NCBI GenBank assembly: GCA_963823895.1
Contig: CAWGNG010000034.1
Coordinates: 124,001 to 188,000, forward strand
Direction of reading: 5' to 3'
From: G963675935 sp963823895
GTDB lineage: Bacteria > Planctomycetota > Planctomycetia > Pirellulales > Thermoguttaceae
Length of the DNA stretch: 64,000 bases
The notes under the pieces are model-generated. The model was not told the DNA's origin. It did not search any database and saw nothing but the letters and a program-made list of their open reading frames with translations. Below are positions 8,560 through 18,228 of the stretch, piece by piece (position 1 is the first letter of the stretch; each line of letters opens with the position of its first letter). The position numbers and the translations under genes are program-made.

Positions 8560-10251
8560 GGGTGCAAAGCAGCTTCCGGCCTCGGCTCAGGCGGCCGAGG
8601 TGACGGTGGAGCGGCGGACATAGGCACACCCCGGCCGAGTGCGAAGGTAGCGCCCGAGACGGTCGTCGTCGCATAGAGTAGCGGCCCGGACTTGGAGTAT
8701 CGCTTCCGCCCCCTCTGGGTCGTTCCAAAACATCTCCGTCCCCTTCACCCGGTAGTTCACCTCTTTGACCAGCGACTCCATCAAGGCCGACGTTACCGGC
8801 AACCCAAGGCGTCGATAATGCGGATAGTCCATGCGACCGCGGTTGTTCCGCAGATAACGTGCGGCATCGACGATCGGTTTACGCGGATCGTTCTCGTCCA
8901 GCTTGGCCGTGTCGTCAAGACCGTGCGGAGCCAACCAACGCTTCAGTTCGTCCATCGCCTCCATCGCCCGACCTTGCCAACATGCGCGGGCCATGCGCAG
9001 ATAGCACGACCACGCAACGGAGAAATCCGGGTGCATCGCCAGTGCCGCAGCGTACAGATAACTCAGCGCGTGGATGAAATCAAGGATGGGCACAAAGTTT
9101 GGAAAGTAGTGCTTCCACACAGACCAATGCCAGGGAAGACCGTCTCCCACAAAGGCACGCGCAGCGCCTGCGGAAAACGACGACAGTCGGCCTCCCGCTT
9201 CATCTGTTGCCCGAAGACGCTGGCCTCTGCCATGCTCGAAAGACACGTGCGCACCAGACGCTGGGGACGCCAAGCCTTCTCGCCAGGCGGCGCGGCAGAT
9301 ACCGCCGAAATCGCTGACGGAGCCTCTTTTTCCGCTAATTTCGCCACTCGCTTGGGATCGGTGAACGCACGCGGAAGTTCCGGTTCGGGGTCTTCCGCAA
9401 ACGTCTGGTGCGTCATTCGCAGCAAATTGGCGTTCTTGGTCTCGCGCGAAGCCTCGCCATGAACGCCGCGACCTTGGCCCGGTTTCCGTGTGCGAATTCG
9501 TCCGCCGTCAGCTTCCACGACGGCCAACTCGGGTGGATTCTCGGGGGCTTGGACCAGTTCGGGCGCATCCCCTTCATCTCGCAACTCCGCCAGTTCCATC
9601 CCCACTTGGTGCGTTACACGCTGCACCGTGCTCGCTGAGACCTCGTTACCACCGACGTGCTTCAGCACCAGCGACGCGCGTTGGCTCGATCGCGTCTCGG
9701 CCGAGGCATACACGATCCTCTGCGTCATCGCCGGCGTTAGTTCCCGACTGTCCAATCCCATCGCTGCCCGCAGAGGGAAAAAAATCCCGCCGACAGCGGG
9801 TACAAGTCCCTTTCCATTCCAAGATGGGGACCGCACCGTCGGTCGAGAGAATCGTACGGGCCACCAACTCCAGCGAACAAACTTCGCCACAGGTCGGACA
9901 GGCGGCGCTGTCGGGACTTTCCGCCGTCATCTCCCGCGCGGCCCATTCCTGAAAGCAACAACTCCAACGGGTCGCCAACCGATGGGAAGCCGCCTCGATT
10001 TGACTGAAATGGAGCGGGGTCTTCCGGTCCCAGCCCGCCAAAATGGTCTCGATGATCGCATCCTTCGCCTCAAGCAAAACCCGCTCGAATTTCCGCTGTA
10101 AATGCTGCGAAATGCCGTCCATGACAGATCCTCCACGATCCAAAGTGACTTCCTATCCTGCGACAAATTGCCATCTTAACCGAAAAACGCCAGATTCTCC
10201 TATTGACGTTTGCTTGAGCCACGTTGGGACACCGGAAGCTGCTTTGCACCC
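8560..10251 (-). mobile_element. ISKra4-like insertion sequence, decayed
   Basis: Perfect 20-bp terminal inverted repeats bound the element: GGGTGCAAAGCAGCTTCCGG at 8560-8579 and its complement at 10232-10251. The flanks CATCTGGCC (left) and CATCAGGAC (right) match at 7 of 9 bases and may be an eroded target duplication. The element is about 1.69 kb and holds one transposase gene broken by two frameshifts. Confidence 0.8.
8587..10122 (-). pseudogene. ISKra4-family transposase, two frameshifts
   Basis: Start ATG at 10122 with GGAGG upstream. Frame 1 encodes the N-terminal part with a CPTCGEVC and CTRCRRDFFP zinc finger. Frame 2 continues with the segment MTQRIVYASAETRSSQRASL through WRPQRLVRTCLSSMAEASVF. 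Frame 3 continues with AFVGDGLPWHWSVWKHYFPN, FVPILDFIHALSYLYAAALA and a C-terminal helical region. Frame changes are at the T7 run (9781-9787 region) and near 9155-9165. Compensating one insertion and one deletion gives 511 residues, the usual length. The family call rests on the zinc finger and the DGLPWxW/ILDFxHALSY motifs. Confidence 0.8.
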
Positions 10252-10363
10252 CATCAGGACAATCCACCAAAATCGACGTTGCACGCAAACGCCCTTCTGG
10301 GGATGATAGGAGCCCATTGGCAAACCGCAGAAACCATGAATTCTTCTGTAGGGGGACCGTACG

Positions 10364-11083
10364 GTGTCTCATCGCTGGAAGCCTATTTTAGCATGTTTGA
10401 GTCTGCTGTTGTTTGTGGTCGTGGGCGGCTGCGGGGGCGGGGGCGCGAGCGGCGGCGACGGCAAGAAGTCGCCGGCCACCGCTAGCGACGCGGCGACGAA
10501 GACCGATCCCGCCGAGGCAACCGACCAAGCCTCACCGACTCCCAAGGCCACTCAGGACTTGGACCACCCGGTGGTCGAAATCGAGACCTCGAAGGGAAAG
10601 ATCACGGTCGAACTCGACCGCAAGAGTGCGGTCAACACCGTGGACAATTTCCTCTTGTACGTCACCACCTCGTTCTACGACCGAACGATCATCCACCAGG
10701 TGTTCAAGGACCAGGGAATCCTTGCCGGCGGCTACGACACGAACATGGTGGCAAAGCCCGCGCGCACGCCGATCTACAACGAAGCCGCCAACGGACTGAA
10801 GAACCTTCGCGGCACGATTGCCATGTACCGCCGGCCCGACACGATCGACAGCGCAACCAGCCAGTTCTTCATCAATGTCGCGGACAACAAGGCGCTCGAC
10901 TACAAGGACCGCACGCCGCAGGGCTACGGTTACTGCGTCTTCGGCAAAGTGACCAAAGGCATGGAAGTTGTCGATGCGATCAATGCCGCCGAGGTGCGTG
11001 ACACAAAACTGCAAGACAAGACGACGCTGGAACGCACCCCCGCCGTGCCGATCATCGTGATGTCGATCCGGCGTATCCGGTAG
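10364..11083 (+). CDS. Lipoprotein cyclophilin-type peptidyl-prolyl isomerase
   Basis: GTG start at 10364 preceded by AGGGGGA. The 239-residue protein begins with a lipoprotein signal (CLSLLLFVVVGGC; Cys about 23). A Thr/Ala/Pro-rich linker follows, then a cyclophilin domain from about residue 68: VVEIETSKGKITVELDR, TSFYDRTIIHQVFKDQGIL, TSQFFINVADNKALDY, FGKVTKGMEVVDAI. It catalyses proline cis-trans isomerisation, probably at an extracytoplasmic membrane face. The canonical FHRVI motif is replaced by IHQVF, so activity may be altered. Its 3' end overlaps the convergent gene by 32 bp. Confidence 0.85.
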   Translation: MSHRWKPILACLSLLLFVVVGGCGGGGASGGDGKKSPATASDAATKTDPAEATDQASPTPKATQDLDHPVVEIETSKGKITVELDRKSAVNTVDNFLLYVTTSFYDRTIIHQVFKDQGILAGGYDTNMVAKPARTPIYNEAANGLKNLRGTIAMYRRPDTIDSATSQFFINVADNKALDYKDRTPQGYGYCVFGKVTKGMEVVDAINAAEVRDTKLQDKTTLERTPAVPIIVMSIRRIR

Positions 11084-11679
11084 GCTTCGCGTTCTTCAAC
11101 GTGGCGGCGCGGCTCTGTTCCAACCGCTTCAAAAGCATCTCGGCCGTATAGATGCGGCCGGTCGCTTCGTTGAAGTTCTTCCCCTTCGGCGCGTTTGAGA
11201 GCTGATCGCCCAACGCCAGCCCGCCCGGCGTGGTCGTCATGTATTCGAGCATCTTGTAACCGTCGGGGCCGCGGATCAGATCGATAATCGTCTGTTTTCC
11301 GTGGGGCAAGCGGCTGAGCCGATCGAGGCGATCGTAGCCGTCATCGTAGCGGGCGATCTGCCGCATGAACTTTCGGCCGCCCGGCGTGCGAAATTGCTCG
11401 GCCAGGAATTCGTCTTTCGCCGGCACCTTCTGTAGAATCTGCTTGGCGTCGGGCAAAGGCAATATCGTCCGCCGCAGTTGCGCCAACAGCGGCTCGATCT
11501 TGTCGCGCGTGATCAGATCGCCCGGCCGATAATCCCGCTGAGCCCGAAAATACCGCAGTACCACCTGCCTCAATTCCGACAAAGAAGGAATCGGCCGGAC
11601 CACAGCCTGCGGCGTGTCGGCCGCCCCACCTGCTAGCAGAGCCAGCATAGCAGTCAAGAGTATTAGGGATCGCCGCATG
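11052..11679 (-). CDS. Secreted protein of unknown function
   Basis: With the start at 11679 the product is 208 residues, beginning with a signal peptide (MRRSLILLTAMLALLAGG). An upstream start at 11723 would add 15 residues of non-signal sequence. The mature part is charged and helical, with RQIARYDDGYDRLDRLSRLP and KQTIIDLIRGPDGYKMLEYM segments. No recognised domain. It converges with the cyclophilin gene and overlaps its end. Confidence 0.6.
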
Positions 11680-11899
11680 ACGGTGCGCCCCGAGGCCCTT
11701 TGTGAAGATCGCTTCTTACCCAAACAAATTATACTCCCTAGACCGCTAATTTATCCACATAATCCCTCTCCGACGAATACCACCGATTCGGCCTGTTTGC
11801 AGCCCATATCGCAAACGTTGTAATTGACAAAATCGCTCGCAAAGCGATAATCGGGTTCTTGGCCCACGGAGCGGCGGGCGCGAACGAGGAGGCTCCACG

Positions 11900-12130
11900 A
11901 TGGCTAATCCGACCTATTTCATCCAGGAATGTCCCACGTGTGGCCGCCGGCTGCAAATTCGCGTCGAGTATCTTGGCCGCAGGGTCGTCTGCCAACACTG
12001 CCAGGGGCATCTGGTCGCCGCCGATCCCACCAATGCCCGCTGCGACCGTGCGGAGTTGGGCAACGCGCTGCTCCGCCGCGCCGATGAATTGCTCGAATCG
12101 ATCTCCCACCGCAGGCCGCAGCCGCGATAG
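11900..12130 (+). CDS. Small zinc-ribbon protein
   Basis: A 76-residue protein, ATG at 11900 with GAGGAGG upstream. One CPTCGR and one CQHCQG motif (residues about 11-14 and 32-35) form a four-cysteine zinc ribbon. The rest is a short basic helix. Function is unknown; such mini zinc ribbons are common in planctomycetes. It stands alone. Confidence 0.65.
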   Translation: MANPTYFIQECPTCGRRLQIRVEYLGRRVVCQHCQGHLVAADPTNARCDRAELGNALLRRADELLESISHRRPQPR

Positions 12131-12165
12131 TCAGATTCCCAGCAGGCGATTGCCCCAGGAACCTG

Positions 12166-13443
12166 CTAATGGAATTCCAGCTTCCTTAAGTCCTGAAAGT
12201 ACCCCGGATATGTTTTCGCCGTGCAGCCGGGATCGCGGATCACCACGCCGGGAATGGCCAGCCCGGGCAGCGCCATACTCATGGCCATGCGGTGATCGTC
12301 GTATGTGTCGATCTCCGCGCCGTGCAGTTCGCCGGGCGTGATTCGCAGGCCGTCGGCAAACTCCTCGACTTCGCCGCCGAGTTTTCGTAGTTCGACCGCC
12401 AGGGCGTGAATCCGGTCGGTCTCCTTGTGGCGAATATGCGCGACGCCGCGGATCGTGGTCGGGCCGTCCGCCAACAGCGCTACGGCCGCGAGCGTCTGCA
12501 CGGTGTCGCTGATGGCGTTCATGTCGATGGCGATTCCCCGCAGCGGGCGGCCTGCCACCGTGATGCGGTCGTCGAAATACCGCACGTCGCAGTCCATCCG
12601 TCGCAGGCAATCGCAGAAGGCCACGTCTCCCTGCAAGCTGCCGCGCGAGAGCCCCTCGACCGTCACTTCACCCCGCGTGATCGCTGCGGCGGCGAAGAAG
12701 TAGCTGGCGGCCGAAGCGTCGGGCTCGACGGCGTAACGCACGCCGCGGTAACGCTGCCCGGCACGCACGCAGAACCGGCACGGCGCTTCCTCCGCAACCG
12801 ACACCCCGAACGCCTCCATTACGCCTCGCGTCATCTCGATGTACGGCCGGGAAACGAGCGTTCCATCGACAACCAATTCCACGTCGATCTCGGCATACGG
12901 GGCGGCCAGGAGCAGGCCGCTGAGAAACTGGCTCGATATATCCCCGGCGACCGTGGCCACGCCGCCGCGCAAGCCCCGACCGCGAATGATGACCGGCGGA
13001 CAGCCGCCGGGCGACTGGCAAGCAGCGTCGCCGCCCAGTTCTCGCAGCGCTCGCAGCAAATCCTCGACCGGCCGTTGCCGCATCCGCGGCGTGCCGTCGA
13101 GCCGGAAGACGCCGTGCCCGAGGGCGAGCACGGCCGTCAGAAACCGCAGTGTCGTTCCGCTGTTGGCCGCGTCGAGATCGGCCTGAGTCGCCGGCACCCG
13201 CCCGCCGCAGCCGACAACCCGCACGGCGGCCGCCGCCGGGTCGTCTTCCACCTCGATCCCAAGCCGGCCGAGCGACTCGATCATCACGCGAGTGTCGTCG
13301 CTATCGAGCGCCCCGGTCAGCAATGATTCTCCGTCAGCCAAGGCGGCGCAAACCAGCGCACGGTTGGTGATGCTCTTCGAGCCCGGCGGCCGAATGGTCC
13401 CGTGCAACGGCCCGGTCGGTCGGATTTCGATGGCGTCGCTCAC
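12166..13443 (-). CDS. aroA: 3-phosphoshikimate 1-carboxyvinyltransferase (EPSP synthase)
   Basis: A 425-residue enzyme that transfers enolpyruvate from PEP to shikimate-3-phosphate, the sixth shikimate-pathway step. Motifs: PPGSKSITNRALVCAALADG near the N-terminus, DLDAANSGTTLRFLTAVLAL, TVAGDISSQFLSGLLLAAPY, HKETDRIHALAVELRKLGGE and YDDHRMAMSMALPGLA. Start is GTG at 13443. It is divergent from the sugar kinase at 13590. Confidence 0.96.
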   Translation of the reverse strand: MSDAIEIRPTGPLHGTIRPPGSKSITNRALVCAALADGESLLTGALDSDDTRVMIESLGRLGIEVEDDPAAAAVRVVGCGGRVPATQADLDAANSGTTLRFLTAVLALGHGVFRLDGTPRMRQRPVEDLLRALRELGGDAACQSPGGCPPVIIRGRGLRGGVATVAGDISSQFLSGLLLAAPYAEIDVELVVDGTLVSRPYIEMTRGVMEAFGVSVAEEAPCRFCVRAGQRYRGVRYAVEPDASAASYFFAAAAITRGEVTVEGLSRGSLQGDVAFCDCLRRMDCDVRYFDDRITVAGRPLRGIAIDMNAISDTVQTLAAVALLADGPTTIRGVAHIRHKETDRIHALAVELRKLGGEVEEFADGLRITPGELHGAEIDTYDDHRMAMSMALPGLAIPGVVIRDPGCTAKTYPGYFQDLRKLEFH

Positions 13444-13589
13444 GGCACTGCCTGTCTATTCGGAATCAAATAGCATTTGCTCTTTAGGATTCCATACGCG
13501 GCGGAAACACAAGACCAGTATACCATATCGTCAACCGTCGCTCGCCGACGGCCTTGAATTCCGCGTGCCGCCTGCTCTAATGACTCGTC

Positions 13590-14534
13590 ATGAACCGACA
13601 CGGCAACGCGACAATTCTCTGCGCCGGCCTCTCGCCTGCCTGGCAGCAGATCATGATGTTTCGCTCGTTCCGCTACGGCGAGGTGAATCGGGCTGCCGAG
13701 GTGCACTGGCTGGCGCAGGGGAAAGTAATCAATGCGGCCATCGCCGCGCATCATCTCGGCGGGCCGACTCTCGCGCTCGCGCCGTTGGGTGGGCCGTCGA
13801 TGGCGCTAATCGACCGCGAACTGGCTGAATTGGGCCTCGCCCGGCGGTGGGTCGTCACGCAATTGCCCACCCGGGTCTGCACCACCATTCTCGACCAGGT
13901 GACCGGCACGATGACCGAACTGATCGAGGAGAGCAGGCCGCTTGCGTCGGGCGAATTGAATGAGTTTCGCCGCGTCTACGCCGACGAGGCCGCCAAAGCC
14001 GCGGTGGCCGTCGTGACCGGCTCGCTGCCGATCGGCACGCCGCCCGCTCTCTACCGCGAGTTGGTCGAGCGAACGCCTTGTCCCGCGGTGCTCGATTTTC
14101 GCGGCGAGGGACTCTTGGCCACGCTCGACTTGAAGCCGTTGGTGGTGAAGCCGAATCGCGAGGAGTTGGCTCAAACCGTCGGTTGCTCGCTCGATGACGA
14201 CAACGAGTTGCTCGACGCCATGCGATCGCTAAACCGTCGGGGGGCGCAGTGGGTGGTGACAACCCAAGGTGGCCGGCCGGTGTGGGTCACGTCGGCGTCG
14301 AGCACCTATCGCCTGCACTGCCTGCCGATAGACAAAGTTGTGAACCCGCTGGGCAGCGGCGACGCCATGGCCGCCGCCATCGCTTGGGCGATTCGTGACG
14401 GCCGCTCGATCGTCGACGCCGTTCGCCTCGGCATCGCCGCCGCCGCCGAGAACCTTCGCCGCCTGGAAACCGGACGCTTCGACTCGGCAGTGGTACAACG
14501 GCTTGCCGGCGAAGTGCGAGTCGATGCGCTTTGA
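13590..14534 (+). CDS. PfkB-family sugar (phosphate) kinase, 1-phosphofructokinase-like
   Basis: A 314-residue ribokinase-fold kinase. It starts with the TILCAGLSPAWQQIMMF segment typical of the FruK/LacC branch. GKVINAAIAAHHLG binds substrate, VKPNREELAQTVG lies mid-protein, and the PfkB signature NPLGSGDAMAAAIAWAI holds the catalytic Asp. Substrate is probably fructose-1-phosphate, tagatose-6-phosphate or a related hexose phosphate, but the sequence does not decide. No PTS genes are adjacent. Confidence 0.82.
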   Translation: MNRHGNATILCAGLSPAWQQIMMFRSFRYGEVNRAAEVHWLAQGKVINAAIAAHHLGGPTLALAPLGGPSMALIDRELAELGLARRWVVTQLPTRVCTTILDQVTGTMTELIEESRPLASGELNEFRRVYADEAAKAAVAVVTGSLPIGTPPALYRELVERTPCPAVLDFRGEGLLATLDLKPLVVKPNREELAQTVGCSLDDDNELLDAMRSLNRRGAQWVVTTQGGRPVWVTSASSTYRLHCLPIDKVVNPLGSGDAMAAAIAWAIRDGRSIVDAVRLGIAAAAENLRRLETGRFDSAVVQRLAGEVRVDAL

Positions 14535-14569
14535 CGTTTCCCCCACCCTCCTCGCCGAAAGGCGACAAA

Positions 14570-14662
14570 ATCTCCCCTCTCCCTTTGGGAGAGGGGCAGG
14601 GGGTGAGGGCTTCTCAACAGCGGATGGCCCTCACCCTAACCCTCTCCCAAAGGGAGAGGGGA
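14570..14662. repeat. CTCTCCCTTTGGGAGAG double-hairpin repeat
   Basis: Arms 14572-14609 and 14626-14662, each with a self-complementary CTCCCTTTGGGAG core, arranged as inverted copies. It lies in the 150-bp gap between two convergent genes and could act as a bidirectional terminator. Confidence 0.8.
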
Positions 14663-14684
14663 CTTTTCACTTCATGACCGCCGC

Positions 14685-15761
14685 TCAATCGGCCGGCTTG
14701 TTCGTCGTTACCCAGAGAAACGGCGAGCCGGCGTCGTCGTAGCGGACCTCGTATTTCAGCTTCGCCCGAAACAGCATCGTCCGCAGCGCGAGGCTGTACG
14801 TCGTCCGCCGATTCGGAAACGACACCGGCGCCTTGGCGGGATCGATCTTGTACTTGGCCAGCGCTTTGCGGTCGAGAAGGACCGGTATCTTTAGCCGCGC
14901 GGCGATCGCTGCCAGCGCCGTGGCGGCCGAGACGTTCTGCACGTTGACGTTCCGCGATTCGAACAAGCCAGGGACCGCGTCGTGGTCCGATTTGTCGGTC
15001 GTCCAGCCGATCGGCCAAGTCTTCCGCGTGGCCAGGCTCGCCTCCTCGATGTTTGCGACGGCCGGCTTCGCTTCGGCCGTCACCACCGTGTAGCCAATCC
15101 GCCCGTCGGCGGCCCGCGGCGCCATACTGTAGCCCGCCGGGCGAAGCAGGCAGGCTAACGCCGTGCCGCAACTGAGCCCCTTCAATTCGTCCTCGATTTT
15201 ATTGTCGGCCAATTCACGAGCGACGTCGGCATCCAACCGCAACGGCAGTTCGAGTTGTTGGCCGATCTTCTCGACGGCCCTCCGCCGCGTCATGCCGACC
15301 GTAGAGAAATCGACCGTCGCGGCCAGGTCCTTGCGAACCTTGTTGAAATCGCCGCTGGAAAGGCCCAAGGGGGATTTCGCTGCGCGGCCGGCCGCCGGAC
15401 CGTTTTCGGCCAAGTCCCTAAGCCACGTGGCAAGCCGAGCCAGGTCGCCGCGCCGGAATCGGGCACCGGGCAGCACGATTTCGTTGCGCGAGGTGATGAG
15501 GCCGGTGACCAGATACACCGGCCTGCTGGCGTCCCCTTCGGTGGCGATGCCCGGCTTGTCGTCCTCCGTGCCGGAGCGAATCCGCACGTCGCGGATGCCG
15601 GCGCGGCTGAGCGCCTGCGACCACTCTTGAAAATACAACGCCGCTCCCTGGCCTTGGCCGACCAGCGTCAACTCGACCGTCCCGCCGGCATGGGCAGGCG
15701 CGGCCGCGAGAAGAAGGCCGACAACGAACAGCAGCGGCGGAAGAAAACGGCGGATGTGCAT
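14685..15761 (-). CDS. Secreted protein of unknown function
   Basis: A 358-residue protein with a clear signal peptide (FLPPLLFVVGLLLAAAPAHA). The middle contains SPLGLSSGDFNKVRKDLAAT and a repeated theme of a domain comparing AGYSMAPRA-type and LKYEVRYDDAGSPFLWVTTN-type segments, suggesting two or three secretin/STN-like units. No catalytic motif is recognised. Its end is separated from the PfkB gene by the repeat at 14570. Confidence 0.6.
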   Translation of the reverse strand: MHIRRFLPPLLFVVGLLLAAAPAHAGGTVELTLVGQGQGAALYFQEWSQALSRAGIRDVRIRSGTEDDKPGIATEGDASRPVYLVTGLITSRNEIVLPGARFRRGDLARLATWLRDLAENGPAAGRAAKSPLGLSSGDFNKVRKDLAATVDFSTVGMTRRRAVEKIGQQLELPLRLDADVARELADNKIEDELKGLSCGTALACLLRPAGYSMAPRAADGRIGYTVVTAEAKPAVANIEEASLATRKTWPIGWTTDKSDHDAVPGLFESRNVNVQNVSAATALAAIAARLKIPVLLDRKALAKYKIDPAKAPVSFPNRRTTYSLALRTMLFRAKLKYEVRYDDAGSPFLWVTTNKPAD

Positions 15762-15890
15762 GGAAGCGCCCCGAATTGTGATTTTTGGAACAAGGCTACA
15801 TCAATTGTAGCATGGGCGCCCTCGCTCGGCCTCCCCGCCAAGAGCACTCCTTTGCGGGATGCTTCACTTGTCGCGCGCGACGGCGGCCCC

Positions 15891-17207
15891 TAATGGGTTT
15901 TGACAGCCAAAATCGGTAGTGAATTCAAGGTATTGTGCTAGCACACCACTGCTAGCAGGCGCATTTTGTGGTTGCCTTTGGCGGCGTTGCTTGAGAGTAA
16001 TTGAAAGGAGGGTCCATGAAGTAACTTCGCAAAGGAGGATGAATCGTCATGTACCAGCGAACTTTGAAACTTTCACAGGCTCAGCGCAGGACGTTGGTCG
16101 AGTATCGGAACCATGATCGGCGTCCGGACGTGCGGGAACGGTGTGCGGCGATCTTGAAGGTCGCCGACGGCCAATCGCCTCATGCGGTAGCGACTCAGGG
16201 ACTACTGAGACCGCGAGATCCTGACACCGTGTACCATTGGTTGGATTGCTATGAACAACACGGGATCGAAGGACTGTTGCGGCGGCGGCAGGGAGGCAGC
16301 CGTCGCCGTCCCTTTCGAGCAGCGGGAACAGGTGTTGGAGCGGCTGCGGCAAGGCCCCGGCGAGGAAGCTCGCCGCGAGGCGATGCCGACAGCCGCTGGT
16401 CCGCCGCCCAGCCGCTGGACGTTGCGGACCATTCGCGCCAGCATTAAGACGATCCAGAATTACACGCTCAGTGGCGTGTGGCGGTGGCTCCGTCGCAAAC
16501 TGGGAGTGAAATTGCGTTCGGGTCGGGTCCAGCATTTTAGCCCGGATCCGCAGTATCGAAGCAAGGTAGCCAAACTGAAACGATGCCTGCGAGCAGCGGC
16601 GCAACCCCCAGGAAACGACATTGCTGTTCATCGACGAAATGGGGTACGCCGTCTGGCCCGAGCCGGCGCCGAGTTGGGCTGCCGCCCCGCCCGCGGCTCC
16701 ACCGCAAGCGGATCGGCAACAGTCCAACAATGGGCTGTGGCGTGTGATCGGCGGCCTGAACGCCTGCAGCGGAAAAGTGACCTACGTGGACAACTACATT
16801 ATCGGTCGAGCCAAGGTCATCGAGATGTATGAACGGATCGCGAAAACTTACGCTCGCGCCAAGACGATCTACGTCGTTCAAGACAATTGGTCGATCCATA
16901 CTCATCCCGACGTACTCACGGCCGTGGGGGCATATCCTCAAATCAAGCCAATCTGGTTGCCGACTTACGCCCCCTGGCTGAACCCGATCGAAAAATTATG
17001 GCGATGGCTGAAGGAGACAATCCTCAAAATGCACCGTTTGGCCAACGACTGGCCCGCCTTGCACCAGCGCGTCACCGACTTCCTGGAGCAATTCGCCCGC
17101 GGCTCGAAACAGCTTCTGCGGTACGTAGGGTTGCTCGGCAACGGTCAACTGGCCCAATCGCTGCATTTTACGTGATTACTACCGAATCTGTTTGTCAAAA
17201 CCCATTA
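15891..17207 (+). mobile_element. IS630-family insertion sequence
   Basis: Imperfect terminal inverted repeats begin TAATGGGTTTTGACA at 15891 and end TTTGTCAAAACCCATTA at 17207. The match continues inward through the segment TCGGTAGT. Each end carries a TA, the IS630 target dinucleotide. Length is 1317 bp. The transposase inside is frameshifted. It lies immediately upstream of the zinc-ribbon gene at 17279. Confidence 0.85.
16049..17175 (+). pseudogene. IS630-family transposase, two frameshifts
   Basis: The start ATG follows AAAGGAGG. Frame 1 encodes the helix-turn-helix region (SQAQRRTLVEYRNHDRRPDV, DTVYHWLDCYEQHGIEGLLR). Frame 2 has the linker (EQREQVLERLRQGPGEEARR, SGVWRWLRRKLGVKLRSGRV). 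Frame 3 has the DDE catalytic part (MLFIDEMGYAVWPE, IYVVQDNWSIHTHPDVLTAV, WLPTYAPWLNPIEKLWRWLK). Both changes need one base removed, the second in a C5 run at about 16606-16610. Corrected length is 374 residues. IS630 elements sometimes use programmed frameshifting, but usually only one shift. Confidence 0.85.
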
Positions 17208-17278
17208 GTATGGGTGGGTCGGGGCGGACGGGACGTCTCCGATCGTCAACGCTGAGTCGACGTGGGCCGGCTTCTCAC

Positions 17279-18118
17279 ATGTTCATGAACACAACCATGG
17301 CCATTCCCCGATTGGTGCGTGTGGCGTCCTTCGTGAATTCGGCCCAGGCCGAGTTGGCGCGGATGCAACTGGCGATGGAGGACATCCCTGCCTATCTGGG
17401 CAACGCCGCCCTCGTGACGTGGTTTTGGCACTACAGCAACGCGACGGGCGGGGCCAGGGTGTACGTGTCGGCCGCCGATGCCGACCGGGCCGTCGCGGTC
17501 CTGCGCCCATCGCGCGAGGAGATTCCGACCACGCCGCCGTGGGAATGCGGCAAGTGCGGCGAGCACATCGACGGGCAGTGGAAGACCTGCTGGCGCTGCG
17601 GAACCTCGCTCGATGGCCAAGAAGATGCGAACTTCTTTGACGAGCCGCCCCTGGTTCCCTTGAAATTCTCAGCGAGAGCATGGGCGTTGATCGTCGGCGG
17701 CTCGGGGCCGCTCGTTCTTCTCTTGTCTCGCGGTTCGCTGCCCTTGCTGCTCGAGTGGTGCGGCGTGGTTGCCCTGATGCTCGCGTTAAAGAGTCTCTGG
17801 CCCGCCGGCGAGGATGGCAGTGAGCCGGCGCCGAGCGCGGCCGACCTTGCCGCGATCGACGCTGCCGCAGAAGCCGCGGAGCCGGCGGCGAGGGAAGGCT
17901 ACGCCGTCATTGAGGAGACGGCGCTGCGAGCGTGGCAGGCGTCCGTCCTCAGTATGAGTTTTCCGCCGCTGGCGCTCTATGCAGTCTGGCTGCTGTTGCG
18001 TCTCAGTCTCTCGGAAGAACGGTTGAAACCGCGCGAACTGCGCCGCTGCGTGGGCGCGTGGATGTTCAGCTTCTTCGAATTCACTGTTTTCGTGTGGTTG
18101 CCGTACTTCCTGCGATGA
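17279..18118 (+). CDS. DUF2007-like, zinc-ribbon membrane protein
   Basis: A 279-residue protein using the ATG at 17279 (others at 17285 and 17297). The N-terminal DUF2007-like domain reads RLVRVASFVNSAQAELARMQ with VYVSAADADRAVAVL. A double-CxxC zinc ribbon follows (WECGKCGEHIDG, CWRCGTSLDG), then two or three membrane segments and an acidic linker. Function is unknown. The IS630 right end is only 72 bp upstream, and the open frame runs back into it, so the native promoter was probably displaced. Confidence 0.65.
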   Translation: MFMNTTMAIPRLVRVASFVNSAQAELARMQLAMEDIPAYLGNAALVTWFWHYSNATGGARVYVSAADADRAVAVLRPSREEIPTTPPWECGKCGEHIDGQWKTCWRCGTSLDGQEDANFFDEPPLVPLKFSARAWALIVGGSGPLVLLLSRGSLPLLLEWCGVVALMLALKSLWPAGEDGSEPAPSAADLAAIDAAAEAAEPAAREGYAVIEETALRAWQASVLSMSFPPLALYAVWLLLRLSLSEERLKPRELRRCVGAWMFSFFEFTVFVWLPYFLR

Positions 18119-18228
18119 GGACTCCCGAATCGCGATGTGGAGAACGCAATCGCCATTGCACGATTAGCGGACTTGTGATCGCGTGCATTTGGGGCGGTGT
18201 TCGTGCCGCCGCCCTTGCACGCCGCTTC

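Noticed and set aside
16049..17175. Programmed frameshifting of the IS630 transposase
   Set aside because: Two shifts would be needed, and one lies in a C5 run deep in the coding region; decay or base error is simpler.
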